Source: Catellatospora methionotrophica (GTDB taxonomy: Bacteria > Actinomycetota > Actinomycetes > Mycobacteriales > Micromonosporaceae). Taken from it: a DNA stretch of 64,000 nucleotides. Position numbers and translations under genes: made by a program. This document shows, piece after piece, positions 33,127 through 41,751 of this stretch; the stretch's first letter is position 1; every line of letters starts with the position of its first letter. The notes under the pieces were generated by a model. The model saw only the letters and a list, made by a program, of their open reading frames with translations, was not told where the DNA came from and ran no database searches. The stretch spans positions 248,001 through 312,000 of the forward strand of contig NZ_JAAOTJ010000004.1 of the NCBI RefSeq assembly GCF_011297335.1, read 5' to 3'.

Positions 33127-35049
33127 TCAGCTGGCGCGACGGTCGCCGTAGGGACGGTCACCGCGGTCGCTGCGGGCCGGGCGGTCGCCGAACGAGCGCT
33201 CGCCGCGGAACGGCGGCCGATCGCCGTTGAACGAGCGCTCGCCACCGGCCGGGCGGTCGCCACCGGCCGGGCGGTCGCCACCGGCCGGGCGGTCGCCACC
33301 GGCCGGGCGGTCGCCCCGGAACGGGCGGTCACCCTGCGGGCGGTCGCCCCGGAACGGGCGGTCACCCTGCGGGCGGTCGCCCCGGAACGGGCGGTCGCCC
33401 TGCGGACGCTCACTGCGGAACGGCCGGTCACCCTGCGGGCGGTCGCCGTTGAACGGCCGGTCGCCGGCCGGGCGGTCGCTGCGGAACGGGCGGTCGCCGC
33501 CGGTCGGGCGGTCGCCACGGTAAGGCCGGTCGCCCTGCGGGCGGTCGCCGTACGAGCGCGGGGCGCGGTCGCCGTAGCCGCCCCGGTCGCCGTACTGGCG
33601 CGGGCCGCGGTCGCCGTAGCCACCACGGTCGCCGTAGCCGCCACGGCCGCCGTCTCGGCCACGGCCGCCGCGCTGGAAACGCGGCTCCGGCTCCTCGACC
33701 ACGGGCTGGCCCGACGGCTCCACGGCACCGGTCAGCTCGACCAGCTTCGGGTCGTCGACGCGCAGCCGGTGCTCGGCGGGCTTGGCCACGCCGGCCTTCT
33801 CCATCATCGAGATGGTGGAGCGGCGCTGCTTGGGCAGGACCAGGGTGGCCACCGCGCCGGACTCGCCGGCGCGGGCGGTGCGACCGGCCCGGTGCAGGTA
33901 GTCCTTGGGGTCCTTCGGCGGGTCGATGTGCACGACGAGCGACACGCCGTCGACGTGGATGCCGCGCGCGGCGACGTCCGTGGCGACGAGGACGCTCATC
34001 CGGCCCTCCTTGAACTGCGCCAGGGTCCGCGTACGGACGCTCTGGGTCTTGCCGCCGTGCAGGCCACCGGCGCGTACGCCGACCTCGCGCAGCTGGTCCA
34101 CCAGGCGGTCCACGCCCATCTGGGTGCGCGCGAACATGATCGTCCGACCCGGACGGTTCGCGATCATCGCGGTGACCTTGAACTTCTCCTGCGGCGGGAT
34201 CAGCAGCATCATGTGGTCCATGGTGGACACCGACGCCTCGGCCGGGGCCGTGGAGTGCGTCACCGGGTTGTTCAGGAACCGCTTGACCAGCGTGTCCACG
34301 TCACCGTCGAGGGTGGCCGAGAACAGCAGGCGCTGGCCGCCAGCCGGGGTCTTGGCCATCAGTTCGGTGACGTCGGGCAGGAAGCCCATGTCGGCCATCT
34401 GGTCGGCCTCGTCCAGGACGGTGACCTCGATGTCGTCCAGCGCGCAGGCACCGCGCTGGATCAGGTCGCCGAGGCGGCCCGGGGTGGCGATCATCAGGTC
34501 GAGACCGCGCTGCAGGCCCAGGATCTGCCGGTCGTACGGCACGCCGCCGACCGCGGTGCCGGTGTAGAGGTCCATCGCCTTGGCCAGCGGGCGCAGCGCG
34601 TCCGCGACCTGCATGGCCAGCTCGCGCGTGGGCACCAGGATCAGGGCCTTGGGGTGGTGCGGGCGGGCCGGCTTGCCCTCGGCGATGCGCGCCAGCAGCG
34701 GCAGTCCGAAAGCGAGGGTCTTACCGGAGCCGGTCTGGCCGCGGCCGAGCACGTCGCGTCCGGCGAGCGCGTCCGGCAGGGTGGCGGCCTGGATCTCGAA
34801 GGGCTGGGTGATGCCGCCCCGGGTCAGCTCGCGCACCATGGCGCGCGGCAGGCCCAGGTCGGCGAAGCTGGGAAGCTGCTCGGCGGCGGCGGTGTCCGCG
34901 GCCTCCGGAGCGTCCCCGGCGTCGATGACGTCAGTGGTGGTGGTGGTTGCCGCTGCGGCTTCCGTGGCGGCGGCCTTCTCGGCCGCGGCCTTGCCCTCGA
35001 CATCAATGTTGATCTCGAAGACGGACGGGAACAGGGCAGGGTCGTGCAT
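33127..35049 (-). CDS. DEAD-box RNA helicase with Gly-Asp-Arg-Pro repeat tail
   Basis: A roughly 640-residue RNA helicase. The Q motif region FADLGLPRAMVRELTRGGITQPFEIQ is followed by Walker A GQTGSGKT, PTRELA, TPGRLGD, VLDEADQM, SAT, ATDVAARGIHVDGVSLV and HRAGRTARAG, the full DEAD-box set to about residue 400. The last 170 residues are a disordered, Arg/Gly/Asp-rich tail made of GDRPxx and RGGYGD repeats that should bind RNA. An Ala-rich acidic stretch precedes the core. The ATG at 35049 is used. An in-frame TTG two codons upstream (35055) has GAGAGG at a better distance (seven bases) and may be the true start. It probably unwinds structured RNA, in cold or ribosome assembly. Confidence 0.93.
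   Translation of the reverse strand: MHDPALFPSVFEINIDVEGKAAAEKAAATEAAAATTTTTDVIDAGDAPEAADTAAAEQLPSFADLGLPRAMVRELTRGGITQPFEIQAATLPDALAGRDVLGRGQTGSGKTLAFGLPLLARIAEGKPARPHHPKALILVPTRELAMQVADALRPLAKAMDLYTGTAVGGVPYDRQILGLQRGLDLMIATPGRLGDLIQRGACALDDIEVTVLDEADQMADMGFLPDVTELMAKTPAGGQRLLFSATLDGDVDTLVKRFLNNPVTHSTAPAEASVSTMDHMMLLIPPQEKFKVTAMIANRPGRTIMFARTQMGVDRLVDQLREVGVRAGGLHGGKTQSVRTRTLAQFKEGRMSVLVATDVAARGIHVDGVSLVVHIDPPKDPKDYLHRAGRTARAGESGAVATLVLPKQRRSTISMMEKAGVAKPAEHRLRVDDPKLVELTGAVEPSGQPVVEEPEPRFQRGGRGRDGGRGGYGDRGGYGDRGPRQYGDRGGYGDRAPRSYGDRPQGDRPYRGDRPTGGDRPFRSDRPAGDRPFNGDRPQGDRPFRSERPQGDRPFRGDRPQGDRPFRGDRPQGDRPFRGDRPAGGDRPAGGDRPAGGDRPAGGERSFNGDRPPFRGERSFGDRPARSDRGDRPYGDRRAS
33190..33640. repeat. 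Minisatellite-like repeats coding the helicase tail
   Basis: An 18-base unit (GCCACCGGCCGGGCGGTC) is repeated four times without change at 33241-33312. It is followed by about three copies of a 33-base unit from 33313. Together with diverged GGTCGCC-containing units they encode the GDRPAG and GDRPQGDRPFR repeats. Exact copies mean the length may vary between strains. Confidence 0.75.
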
Positions 35050-35164
35050 AGTCAAAGCGAAACCTCTCGGGTGGCGCATCCCCGCGCCGCGCGGCCTCGT
35101 GCCGCTGCAAGTCACCCGCAGGAACGCTCGAAGGCGCGCCGAGCGCGCCCAGAACAACCCGTTG

Positions 35165-35170
35165 AGTGTA
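35165..35170 (-). promoter_or_regulatory. Possible -10 of the DEAD-box gene
   Basis: TACACT on the minus strand lies 115 bases before the helicase start, giving a leader of about 110 bases with several GC-rich inverted repeats. No good -35 is seen, so this is tentative. Confidence 0.3.
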
Positions 35171-35255
35171 CCGGTGTTCGCCGCCAACGCCCCGCGATTA
35201 ACACGGTGGTGTAGTGGGGGTCACCCCGGAAGCCCGTTTCGCGGGGTGATCTGGG

Positions 35256-36659
35256 TCACGCCGCGGGTGCCGGAGCGGGGGTGGGCGTCGGTGTCGGCGT
35301 CGGCTTGGGGCTTTCGGCGGCCGGCGGCTCTGGGGACGGCGACTCGGCCGGCTTCGGCGGCGGCGGCGACGAACTGGCCGGCGCGGCACTCGGCGAGCTG
35401 CTGCTCGACGGCGACGTGGTGGCCGTCGGGCTCGGCGAGGTGGTCTTCGTCGGGCTCGGCGTGGGGCTCTTCGTCGGGCTCGGCTGGTTCGGGGCGGCCA
35501 CCGCGTCCACCACGCGGGTGGCGAAGTCGATGCTGCTCAGGCTGACCGATGCGGGCCGCACCACGTCACCGGTGCGGGGCGCGTGGACCATCTTGCCATC
35601 GCCGAGATACATGCCGACGTGGTGGATGGTGCGCCAGTCGCTCGGGTCTGTGGCGAAGAACACCAGGTCACCGGGGAGCAGGGCGTACTTGCTCACGGAC
35701 TTGTTGCGGGTGCCGTAGTACTGGTCCTTGGCGACCCGGTTGAGGGTGATCCCGGCAGCCTTGTACGACGCCAGCATCAGGCCGGAGCAGTCGTAGGTGT
35801 TCGGGCCCTCGTCGCCCCAGCGGTAGGGCTTGCCGCGCTGGCTGAGCGCGAACAGGACGGCCTTCTGCGCCTTCGCGGCGGCGACCAGGCCCGCGTTGCT
35901 CTTGCCCGGCGAGTAGTTGCCGAGGTTCTGCTCCTGGCGTTCGCGCACCCGGTCCGCTTCGGACTGAAGCTCGGCGAGCCGCCGCTTCAGCTCCAGGAAC
36001 GCGATCTCCTTGCGCTTGAACTCCTTCTCCACCGCCGAGTAGGCCGTGGACGACTGCTGCTCGGCGGAGATCGCCGAGGTGAGCACCGTGTAGGCCTGCC
36101 GCTCCTCGTGCTGAGCGGTGCCGAGGTCGGCGAGCACGGCCTCGGTCTCGGGAGTCGACTCGGTCCGCGGGATCAGCTGCCCCAGCTCGCCGAGCGAGTC
36201 GCCCAGGCGCGGCGGGGCCTTCACGGCGGCCTGGTATTCGGCGACGGCGGCCGCCTCGGCGGCCTCCTTGGCCGCGCGCAGCGTGTCGGCGGTGGCGCGC
36301 CAGGCGTAGTCGGCCATGGCCTTGGCCACGACCGCGTTGGTGTAGGCCTGGTAGAGCTCGCTGCGCCGGGCGCCGAGCACGGACAGCTCCAGCTCGGCGG
36401 CGGTGTACTGCGCCTGCAGCGCGGCCTGCGCGGTCTGCGGCAGGGTGCGGGGCTGGCTGAGCGAGCCGAACGGAAGGGTGGGCAGGCCGTCAGCCTGCGG
36501 CCGCAGCCCGGCATCGGGAATCGCGGTGATCTTCGAGCCGACGGGCGGGTCAGCGGCGGCGGGCACAGCGATGCCACCGGCGATGAGTGCGCTGAGAACA
36601 GCCGAACCCACCGCTATCTGACTCTGCCGTCGAGCCTGCCCGCTCCGGCGCTTGGACAT
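35256..36659 (-). CDS. NlpC/P60-family cell-wall hydrolase with coiled coil and Pro-rich tail
   Basis: A 467-residue secreted protein, probably a D,L-endopeptidase of peptidoglycan. A signal (about residues 1-36, ending PAAAD) is followed by a long helical, coiled-coil region (about 70-265, rich in Ala, Glu and Arg). The NlpC/P60 domain covers about 280-395, with catalytic Cys in YDCSGLMLASYKAAG, the following LLPGDLVFF, and His in HHVGMYLGDGKMVHAPRTGD. The last 75 residues are Ser/Pro/Thr-rich with a KPTPTPTP-type end, likely disordered wall-spanning sequence. The layout resembles RipA/RipC-type enzymes. It is divergent from mqnE. Confidence 0.92.
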   Translation of the reverse strand: MSKRRSGQARRQSQIAVGSAVLSALIAGGIAVPAAADPPVGSKITAIPDAGLRPQADGLPTLPFGSLSQPRTLPQTAQAALQAQYTAAELELSVLGARRSELYQAYTNAVVAKAMADYAWRATADTLRAAKEAAEAAAVAEYQAAVKAPPRLGDSLGELGQLIPRTESTPETEAVLADLGTAQHEERQAYTVLTSAISAEQQSSTAYSAVEKEFKRKEIAFLELKRRLAELQSEADRVRERQEQNLGNYSPGKSNAGLVAAAKAQKAVLFALSQRGKPYRWGDEGPNTYDCSGLMLASYKAAGITLNRVAKDQYYGTRNKSVSKYALLPGDLVFFATDPSDWRTIHHVGMYLGDGKMVHAPRTGDVVRPASVSLSSIDFATRVVDAVAAPNQPSPTKSPTPSPTKTTSPSPTATTSPSSSSSPSAAPASSSPPPPKPAESPSPEPPAAESPKPTPTPTPTPAPAPAA

Positions 36660-36796
36660 CAGCGGCCCCGTCCTCCCCTTTGGTCCCACAGAGTTCCTAC
36701 CGGAAATCAGGTTCCATGTCGACCCTTCTGTCCCGGTGGCGTCAAGCTGAGCAATCGCTGTCAAGGGCCGCAACAGGGCCGCTGGGCGGCACGTCG

Positions 36797-36802
36797 TAGG
36801 CT
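36797..36802 (+). promoter_or_regulatory. Leaderless -10 of mqnE
   Basis: TAGGCT is seven bases before the ATG at 36810, with no ribosome site. Confidence 0.5.
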
Positions 36803-36809
36803 CACTGCC

Positions 36810-37979
36810 ATGGACGTGGGTTTGAAGCGGGAGCTGGAGCAGAAGGTCTACGCCGGGGAGCGGCTCAGCCGCGAAGACGGCGAGGCGCTTTACGCGAGTG
36901 ACGATCTGGCCTGGCTGGGGCGGCTCGCGCACCACGTCCGGACGGAGAAGAACGGCGACCGGGTGATGTTCAACGTCAACCGGCACCTGAACCTGACGAA
37001 CGTCTGCTCGGCGAGCTGCGCCTACTGCTCGTTCCAGCGCAAGCCCGGTGAGAAGGACGCGTACACGATGCGCGTCGAGCAGGCCGTGGCCAAGGCGCTG
37101 GAGATGAAGGACGAGCAGCTCACCGAGCTGCACATCGTCAACGGCCTGCACCCGACGCTGCCGTGGCGCTACTACCCGCGCGTGCTCAAGGAGCTCAAGC
37201 AGGCGCTGCCGAACGTCAAGCTGAAGGCGTTCACCGCGACCGAGGTGCAGTGGTTCGAGAAGATCTCCGGCCTGACCGCCGACGCGATCCTCGACGAGCT
37301 GATGGAGGCCGGCCTGGAGTCGCTGACCGGCGGTGGCGCCGAGATCTTCGACTGGGAGGTCCGCCAGCACATCGTCGACCACGCCTGCCACTGGGAGGAC
37401 TGGTCGCGCATCCACCGGCTGGCGCACAGCAAGGGCCTGCGCACCCCCTCGACGATGCTGTACGGCCACATCGAGGAGCCGCGGCACCGCGTCGACCACG
37501 TGCTGCGCCTGCGTGAGCTGCAGGACGAGACCGGTGGCTTCACCGTCTTCATCCCGCTGCGCTACCAGCACGACTTCCACGACAGCGCGGACGGCAAGAT
37601 CCGTAACCGGATCCAGGCGCAGACCACGATGGCCTCGCCTGCCGAGTCGCTGAAGACGTTCGCGGTGTCCCGGCTGATGCTGGACAACTTCGACCACGTC
37701 AAGTGCTTCTGGGTCATGCACGGCCTGTCGCTGGCGCAGCTGTCGCTGAACTTCGGCGTGGACGACCTCGACGGCTCGGTCGTCGAGTACAAGATCACGC
37801 ACGACGCCGACTCGTACGGCACGCCGAACACCATGCACCGCGACGACCTGCTCCACCTGATCTGGGACGCGGGCTTCACCCCCGTCGAGCGGGACACCCG
37901 CTACCAGGTCGTCAAGGAGTACGGCGCGCCGGTCAGCATGGCCGAGCGGCGCAGCGAGCCGCAGCAGGTCTGGGCCTGA
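36810..37979 (+). CDS. mqnE: Aminofutalosine synthase
   Basis: A 389-residue radical-SAM enzyme. The cluster-binding CxxxCxxC is Cys66, Cys70 and Cys73 in NVCSASCAYCSFQ, followed by IVNGLHPTLPWRYY, LTGGGAEIFD and FIPLRYQHDFHD. MqnE joins 3-[(1-carboxyvinyl)oxy]benzoate, made by MqnA, to the adenosyl group of SAM to give aminofutalosine. It is distinguished from MqnC by LHPTLPW and by its neighbours. A small membrane gene follows three bases after the stop and may be cotranscribed. Confidence 0.95.
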   Translation: MDVGLKRELEQKVYAGERLSREDGEALYASDDLAWLGRLAHHVRTEKNGDRVMFNVNRHLNLTNVCSASCAYCSFQRKPGEKDAYTMRVEQAVAKALEMKDEQLTELHIVNGLHPTLPWRYYPRVLKELKQALPNVKLKAFTATEVQWFEKISGLTADAILDELMEAGLESLTGGGAEIFDWEVRQHIVDHACHWEDWSRIHRLAHSKGLRTPSTMLYGHIEEPRHRVDHVLRLRELQDETGGFTVFIPLRYQHDFHDSADGKIRNRIQAQTTMASPAESLKTFAVSRLMLDNFDHVKCFWVMHGLSLAQLSLNFGVDDLDGSVVEYKITHDADSYGTPNTMHRDDLLHLIWDAGFTPVERDTRYQVVKEYGAPVSMAERRSEPQQVWA

Positions 37980-37982
37980 CCC

Positions 37983-38414
37983 GTGGCCGACTCCAGCCCG
38001 GCCGACGAGCAGCGCAGGGGCCCGCGGCGGGACGCGTCCGGGCGCATCGTCTCGCTGACCGACCTGGTGGCGTACGCGCTGGCGGGTTTCGTCATCAGCG
38101 TGCTCGGCATGGTCGCCTTCGACGGCATGTTCGCGCTGCTGGGCATGGGCGAGTTCGGTGACCTGACCGGCTGGCTCGCGGTGATCTTCCCGGCGATCAT
38201 CTTCGTGGAGCAGTTCAAGGCGGCGGCGGGCCACCGCGGGCGGATCGCCGTCGCCCCGGCCGCCGGTCTGGTGGCGGTGGTGCTGGGCGTGCTCGCCGTC
38301 GGCGCGGCGTCCGGCTTCCCGCCGCTGGTGTCCGGTGGGCTGGGCGCGCTGGTCACCACGGTTGCGTACGCGGTGCTGTGGCATCTCGGACTGACCGTCG
38401 CCGAACGGGGCTGA
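37983..38414 (+). CDS. Four-span membrane protein, function unknown
   Basis: A 143-residue protein with a charged N-terminus (Arg/Glu/Asp) and hydrophobic segments at about 25-50, 58-78, 88-108 and 112-135. I do not recognise it. The GTG start lies three bases after the mqnE stop, so it is likely translated from the same transcript. Similar small membrane genes next to mqnE are common in actinomycetes, from memory. No catalytic motif is visible. Confidence 0.72.
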   Translation: MADSSPADEQRRGPRRDASGRIVSLTDLVAYALAGFVISVLGMVAFDGMFALLGMGEFGDLTGWLAVIFPAIIFVEQFKAAAGHRGRIAVAPAAGLVAVVLGVLAVGAASGFPPLVSGGLGALVTTVAYAVLWHLGLTVAERG

Positions 38415-38460
38415 CCGCGTCCCCGAGCGGGGCTGACCGGGGACGGGCAGGTGCGGCGGC

Positions 38461-38466
38461 TACCCT
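38461..38466 (+). promoter_or_regulatory. Leaderless -10 of the DUF4229-like gene
   Basis: TACCCT is six bases before the GTG at 38473. Confidence 0.4.
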
Positions 38467-38472
38467 GGACCG

Positions 38473-38763
38473 GTGAGTCCTGCTGTCAAGTACACGCTCG
38501 CCAGGCTTGTTCTGTTCCTGGCCGTCTTCGCCGCGCTCTGGTTCGTCCCGAATCTGAGCCTGCTGCTCAAGCTGATGATCGCGATCCTGGTCTCGGCCGC
38601 GGCGAGCTGGTTCCTGCTGCGCAACCTGCGCGACGACGTGACCGCGCAGGTCGAGAGTGCGGTCGACCGCCGCAAGGCGGAGAAGGACCGGCTGCGCGCC
38701 GCCCTGGCCGGTGAGGACGAGGTTCCCGCCGACGCCGGAGAGGTCCACAAGACCCAGGCGTGA
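38473..38763 (+). CDS. DUF4229-like small membrane protein
   Basis: A 96-residue protein with two hydrophobic segments (about residues 8-26 and 30-50) and a charged helical cytoplasmic tail rich in Arg, Lys, Glu and Asp. It follows the pattern of the DUF4229 family (YTLARLVLFL, FLLRNLRDDVTAQVE), which is often encoded between mqnE/menA-type genes in actinobacteria. The function is not known. GTG start with TACCCT six bases upstream. Confidence 0.75.
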   Translation: MSPAVKYTLARLVLFLAVFAALWFVPNLSLLLKLMIAILVSAAASWFLLRNLRDDVTAQVESAVDRRKAEKDRLRAALAGEDEVPADAGEVHKTQA

Positions 38764-38817
38764 TGAGCCTGCGCACATCCTCCACTCCGTGTCGTGAGCA
38801 TCGGCCCGGGTGTGTAT

Positions 38818-38823
38818 TAGCGT
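38818..38823 (+). promoter_or_regulatory. -10 element of the btu operon
   Basis: TAGCGT lies eight bases before the first paired base of the cobalamin aptamer, so transcription should start at its 5' edge. Confidence 0.4.
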
Positions 38824-38830
38824 GTCGTCT

Positions 38831-38921
38831 GACTGTCCCGCAGCGAAGCCGGTGCGAACCCGGCGCTGTCCCGCAACTGTGATCCCACCTCGGTGGGCAA
38901 GCCAGGTCGCCTGCGGCAGTC
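38831..38921 (+). ncRNA. Cobalamin riboswitch
   Basis: GACTG (38831-38835) and CAGTC (38917-38921) form the closing stem. Inside lie the conserved core GAAGCCGGTGCGAACCCGG, the CCCGCAACTGTGA segment and the B12 box AAGCCAGGTCGCCTGC (about 38899-38914). About 100 bases remain to the btuF start, enough for a fold that hides AGGAGG (39011-39016) when adenosylcobalamin binds. The aptamer sits before btuFCD, so corrinoid uptake should be shut down when B12 is plentiful. Confidence 0.92.
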
Positions 38922-39020
38922 GCGAATCACGCTCTCGAGGAAGGGCGTCTCGCGGACCGGGCTGCCCCACCTGATCGGGCCCTGTCGGCGAAGGACCTGC
39001 CTCGACCGATAGGAGGATCA

Positions 39021-39953
39021 GTGCGTACCCCTTCATTGTCCCGCCGCGCTTTCGCCGCGCTGGCCGCAGCCGGCCTCGTCGCCGCGCTCGGTGCCTGCGC
39101 CAAGAACGACGCGGTGACCCCGGCGCCGTCGAGCGGTGCCGCCGCGTACCCGGTGACCGTCGGCTCGCTGACCCTGCCCGCGCAGCCCGTGAAGATCGTC
39201 TCGCTGTCGCCGACGCTGACCGAGATGCTCTTCGCCATCGGGGCCGGCGGCCAGGTGAGCGCCGTCGACGACAACTCGAACTTCCCGGCGAACGCCCCGA
39301 AGACCGAGCTGTCGGGCTTCCAGCCCAACGCCGAGGCCGTCGCGGCCAAGAGCCCCGACCTTGTCGTGCTCGACACCGACGCCAACAACGTGGTGGCCCA
39401 GCTGGCCGCCCTGAAGATCCCGGTGTACAAGGCTCCGGCCGCGGACACCCTGGACGACGCGTACCTGCAGATCGCCGAGCTGGGCATGCTGACCGGCCAC
39501 ACCGGCGAGGCGACCGCACTCGCCCAGCGGATGAAGGACGACATCGCCAAGCTGGTCAAGGACCTGCCGAAGCGGGCCACGCCGCTGTCGTACTACTACG
39601 AGCTGGACCCGACCCTGTACTCGGTGACCTCGAAGACCTTCATCGGTTCGCTGTTCGAGATGGCCGGGCTGACCAACGTGGCCGACGCGGCCGACACCAA
39701 GGGCACCGGATACCCGCAGCTCACGGCGGAGTCACTGGTCAAGGCCAACCCTGACCTGATCTTCCTGGCCGACACCAAGTGCTGCCAGCAGAACCTGGAC
39801 AGCGTGAAGGCGCGCGCCGGCTGGGCCGGGATGACCGCCGTCAGCAAGGGCCAGGTCGTGGCGCTGGACGACGACATCGCCTCGCGCTGGGGCCCGCGCA
39901 TCGTGGACCTGGTCCGCGCGATCGTCGACGCGGTCAACAAGGTTCCGGCCTGA
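39021..39953 (+). CDS. btuF: Cobalamin ABC transporter, substrate-binding lipoprotein
   Basis: A 310-residue lipoprotein. The start MRTPSLSRRAFAAL leads to a hydrophobic stretch ending in LGAC (Cys near residue 27). The mature part is the FecB/TroA-type binding fold, with VKIVSLSPTLTEMLFAIGAG and KSPDLVVLDTD. AGGAGG lies four bases before the GTG. The cobalamin riboswitch in the leader identifies the ligand as B12 or a corrinoid. The SRRAF motif near the start could also use the Tat route. It is followed after two bases by btuC. Confidence 0.92.
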   Translation: MRTPSLSRRAFAALAAAGLVAALGACAKNDAVTPAPSSGAAAYPVTVGSLTLPAQPVKIVSLSPTLTEMLFAIGAGGQVSAVDDNSNFPANAPKTELSGFQPNAEAVAAKSPDLVVLDTDANNVVAQLAALKIPVYKAPAADTLDDAYLQIAELGMLTGHTGEATALAQRMKDDIAKLVKDLPKRATPLSYYYELDPTLYSVTSKTFIGSLFEMAGLTNVADAADTKGTGYPQLTAESLVKANPDLIFLADTKCCQQNLDSVKARAGWAGMTAVSKGQVVALDDDIASRWGPRIVDLVRAIVDAVNKVPA

Positions 39954-39955
39954 CG

Positions 39956-40984
39956 ATGGCGACGTTGCGACCGGCCCGGCTGCGCCCCGGGTGGCTCGCC
40001 GCCGGGATCGGGGCCGTGCTGGTCGCGCTCGTCGCCGGGGTCGCCCTGGGCCCGGTGACGCTGCCGCCCGGCTCGGTCGCGGCGGAACTGCTCAACCTGA
40101 TCCCCGGCGTGGACCTGCCGTCGGGGCTGAACGAGCGCGAGATCGCCATCATCACCGAGCTGCGGCTGCCGCGCGTGGTGCTGGGGCTGCTGGTGGGCGC
40201 GATGCTGTCCCTGTCGGGCGGCTGCTACCAGGGCGTCTTCCGCAATCCGCTGGCCGACCCGTACCTGCTCGGCGTCGCGGCGGGGGCGGGGCTCGGCGCG
40301 ACGATGGCGATCGCGTTCCGGGCCGGAGCGGTGCTGCCGCTGGCGGCGTTCGCCGGGGCGGCGACCGCGGTCGTGGCCACCTACCTGCTCGGCGTGGCCG
40401 GGGGGCGGGACCGCACGTCGGCGACGCTGATCCTGGCCGGGGTGGCCGTGTCGAGCTTCCTCGCCGCGATCCAGACCTACCTGCTGCAGCGCAACGTCGA
40501 CACCATCCGCGAGGTGTACTCCTGGCTGCTCGGGCGGCTGGCCACCAACGGCTGGCACGAGGTGACGCTGCTGCTGCCGTACGCGCTGGTCACCACGGTC
40601 GTCGTGCTGGCCCTGCGGCGTGAGCTCGACGTGCTCAGCGTCGGCGACACCGAGGCGGCGAGCCTGGGCCTGCACCCGCAGCGCTCGCGGATGATCCTGC
40701 TGGCCGCGGCCTCGCTGGGGGCCGCCGCGGCGGTAGCGGTGTCCGGCCTGATCGGCTTCGTCGGCATCATCGTGCCGCACCTGGTGCGGATGCTGGCCGG
40801 TGGCTCGTACCGGTCGATCCTGCCGCTGTCGCTGCTGTTCGGCGCGGCGTTCCTGGCGCTGGCCGATCTCGCGGCGCGCACCCTGATCGCCCCGGGCGAG
40901 CTGCCGATCGGCGTGGTGACGGCGTTCTTCGGGGCGCCCTTCTTCGTCCTGGTGCTGCGTACGACCAGGCGGGTGAGCGTCTGA
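39956..40984 (+). CDS. btuC: Cobalamin ABC transporter, permease
   Basis: A 342-residue FecCD-family permease with about ten membrane spans. ELRLPRVVLGLLVGAMLSLSGGCYQGVFRNPLADP near residue 60, GVAVSSFLAAIQTYLL, and the C-terminal GFVGIIVPHLVRML that contacts the ATPase are visible. The ATG lies two bases after the btuF stop, and its end overlaps btuD by one base. The substrate is set by context (riboswitch, btuF). Confidence 0.93.
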   Translation: MATLRPARLRPGWLAAGIGAVLVALVAGVALGPVTLPPGSVAAELLNLIPGVDLPSGLNEREIAIITELRLPRVVLGLLVGAMLSLSGGCYQGVFRNPLADPYLLGVAAGAGLGATMAIAFRAGAVLPLAAFAGAATAVVATYLLGVAGGRDRTSATLILAGVAVSSFLAAIQTYLLQRNVDTIREVYSWLLGRLATNGWHEVTLLLPYALVTTVVVLALRRELDVLSVGDTEAASLGLHPQRSRMILLAAASLGAAAAVAVSGLIGFVGIIVPHLVRMLAGGSYRSILPLSLLFGAAFLALADLAARTLIAPGELPIGVVTAFFGAPFFVLVLRTTRRVSV

Positions 40985-41751
40985 TGCTGGCCGTCGAGGG
41001 CGTCCGGGTGACCCTGGGCGACGCCGAGGTGCTGCACGGCGTGGACCTGACCGTGGCCTCGGGCGAGTGGGTCACCGTGATCGGGCCCAACGGCGCGGGC
41101 AAGTCGACCCTGCTGCGAGCGGTCGGCGGCGCGGTGCCGTGCCAAGGAAGGATCATCATCGACGGTACGCCCACGAGCGCGCTGCCGCGCCGACGCCGGG
41201 CGCAGCTCGTGGCCACCGTCGCCCAGCAGCCCGTGGTGCCGCCCGGCATGCGGGTGCTGGACTACGTGCTGCTCGGGCGCACGCCGTACATCGCCCCGCT
41301 GGGCCGGGAGTCGGCGCAGGATCTGTCCATCGTGGAGCAGGTGCTGGACTCCCTGGAGCTGCGCCGGTTCACCGGCCGGGAGCTGGAGACGCTTTCCGGC
41401 GGCGAGCGCCAGCGGGTGTTCCTGGCCCGCGCGCTGGCCCAGGGCGCGCCGCTGCTGCTGCTCGACGAGCCGACCTCGGCCCTGGACATCGGCCACCAGC
41501 AGGAGGTGCTGGAGCTGGTCGACCGGCTGCGCCAGGAACGTGCGCTGACCGTGCTGGCCACCATGCACGACCTGTCCGTCGCGGGCGAGTACGCCGACCG
41601 GCTGGTGCTGCTGGCCGAGGGCCGGGTCGCCGCCGACGGCCCGCCGGAGCAGGTGCTTACCGAGGAACTGCTCGCGCTGCACTACCGGGCCCGGGTGCGG
41701 GTGATCGCGGGCGAGTTCGGCCCGATCGTGGTCCCGGTGCGGCTCAGCTGA
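40984..41751 (+). CDS. btuD: Cobalamin ABC transporter, ATPase
   Basis: A 255-residue ABC ATPase: Walker A GPNGAGKST near residue 36, signature LSGGERQRV near 138, Walker B LLLLDEPTSALD, and the switch His in TMHDLSVAGEYADR. It pairs with BtuC in corrinoid import. The ATG overlaps the btuC stop (TGATG). Its 3' end overlaps the convergent aminotransferase-like gene by eight bases. Confidence 0.94.
   Translation: MLAVEGVRVTLGDAEVLHGVDLTVASGEWVTVIGPNGAGKSTLLRAVGGAVPCQGRIIIDGTPTSALPRRRRAQLVATVAQQPVVPPGMRVLDYVLLGRTPYIAPLGRESAQDLSIVEQVLDSLELRRFTGRELETLSGGERQRVFLARALAQGAPLLLLDEPTSALDIGHQQEVLELVDRLRQERALTVLATMHDLSVAGEYADRLVLLAEGRVAADGPPEQVLTEELLALHYRARVRVIAGEFGPIVVPVRLS

Noticed and set aside
33227-33523. 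Forward frame of Ser-Pro-Ala-Gly-Arg repeats
   Set aside because: It is the complement of the helicase tail minisatellite.
36660-36809. Possible c-di-AMP (ydaO) riboswitch before the NlpC/P60 gene
   Set aside because: Such riboswitches often precede NlpC-type genes in actinobacteria, but the 150-base gap lacks the conserved core and is too short once the mqnE promoter is allowed for.
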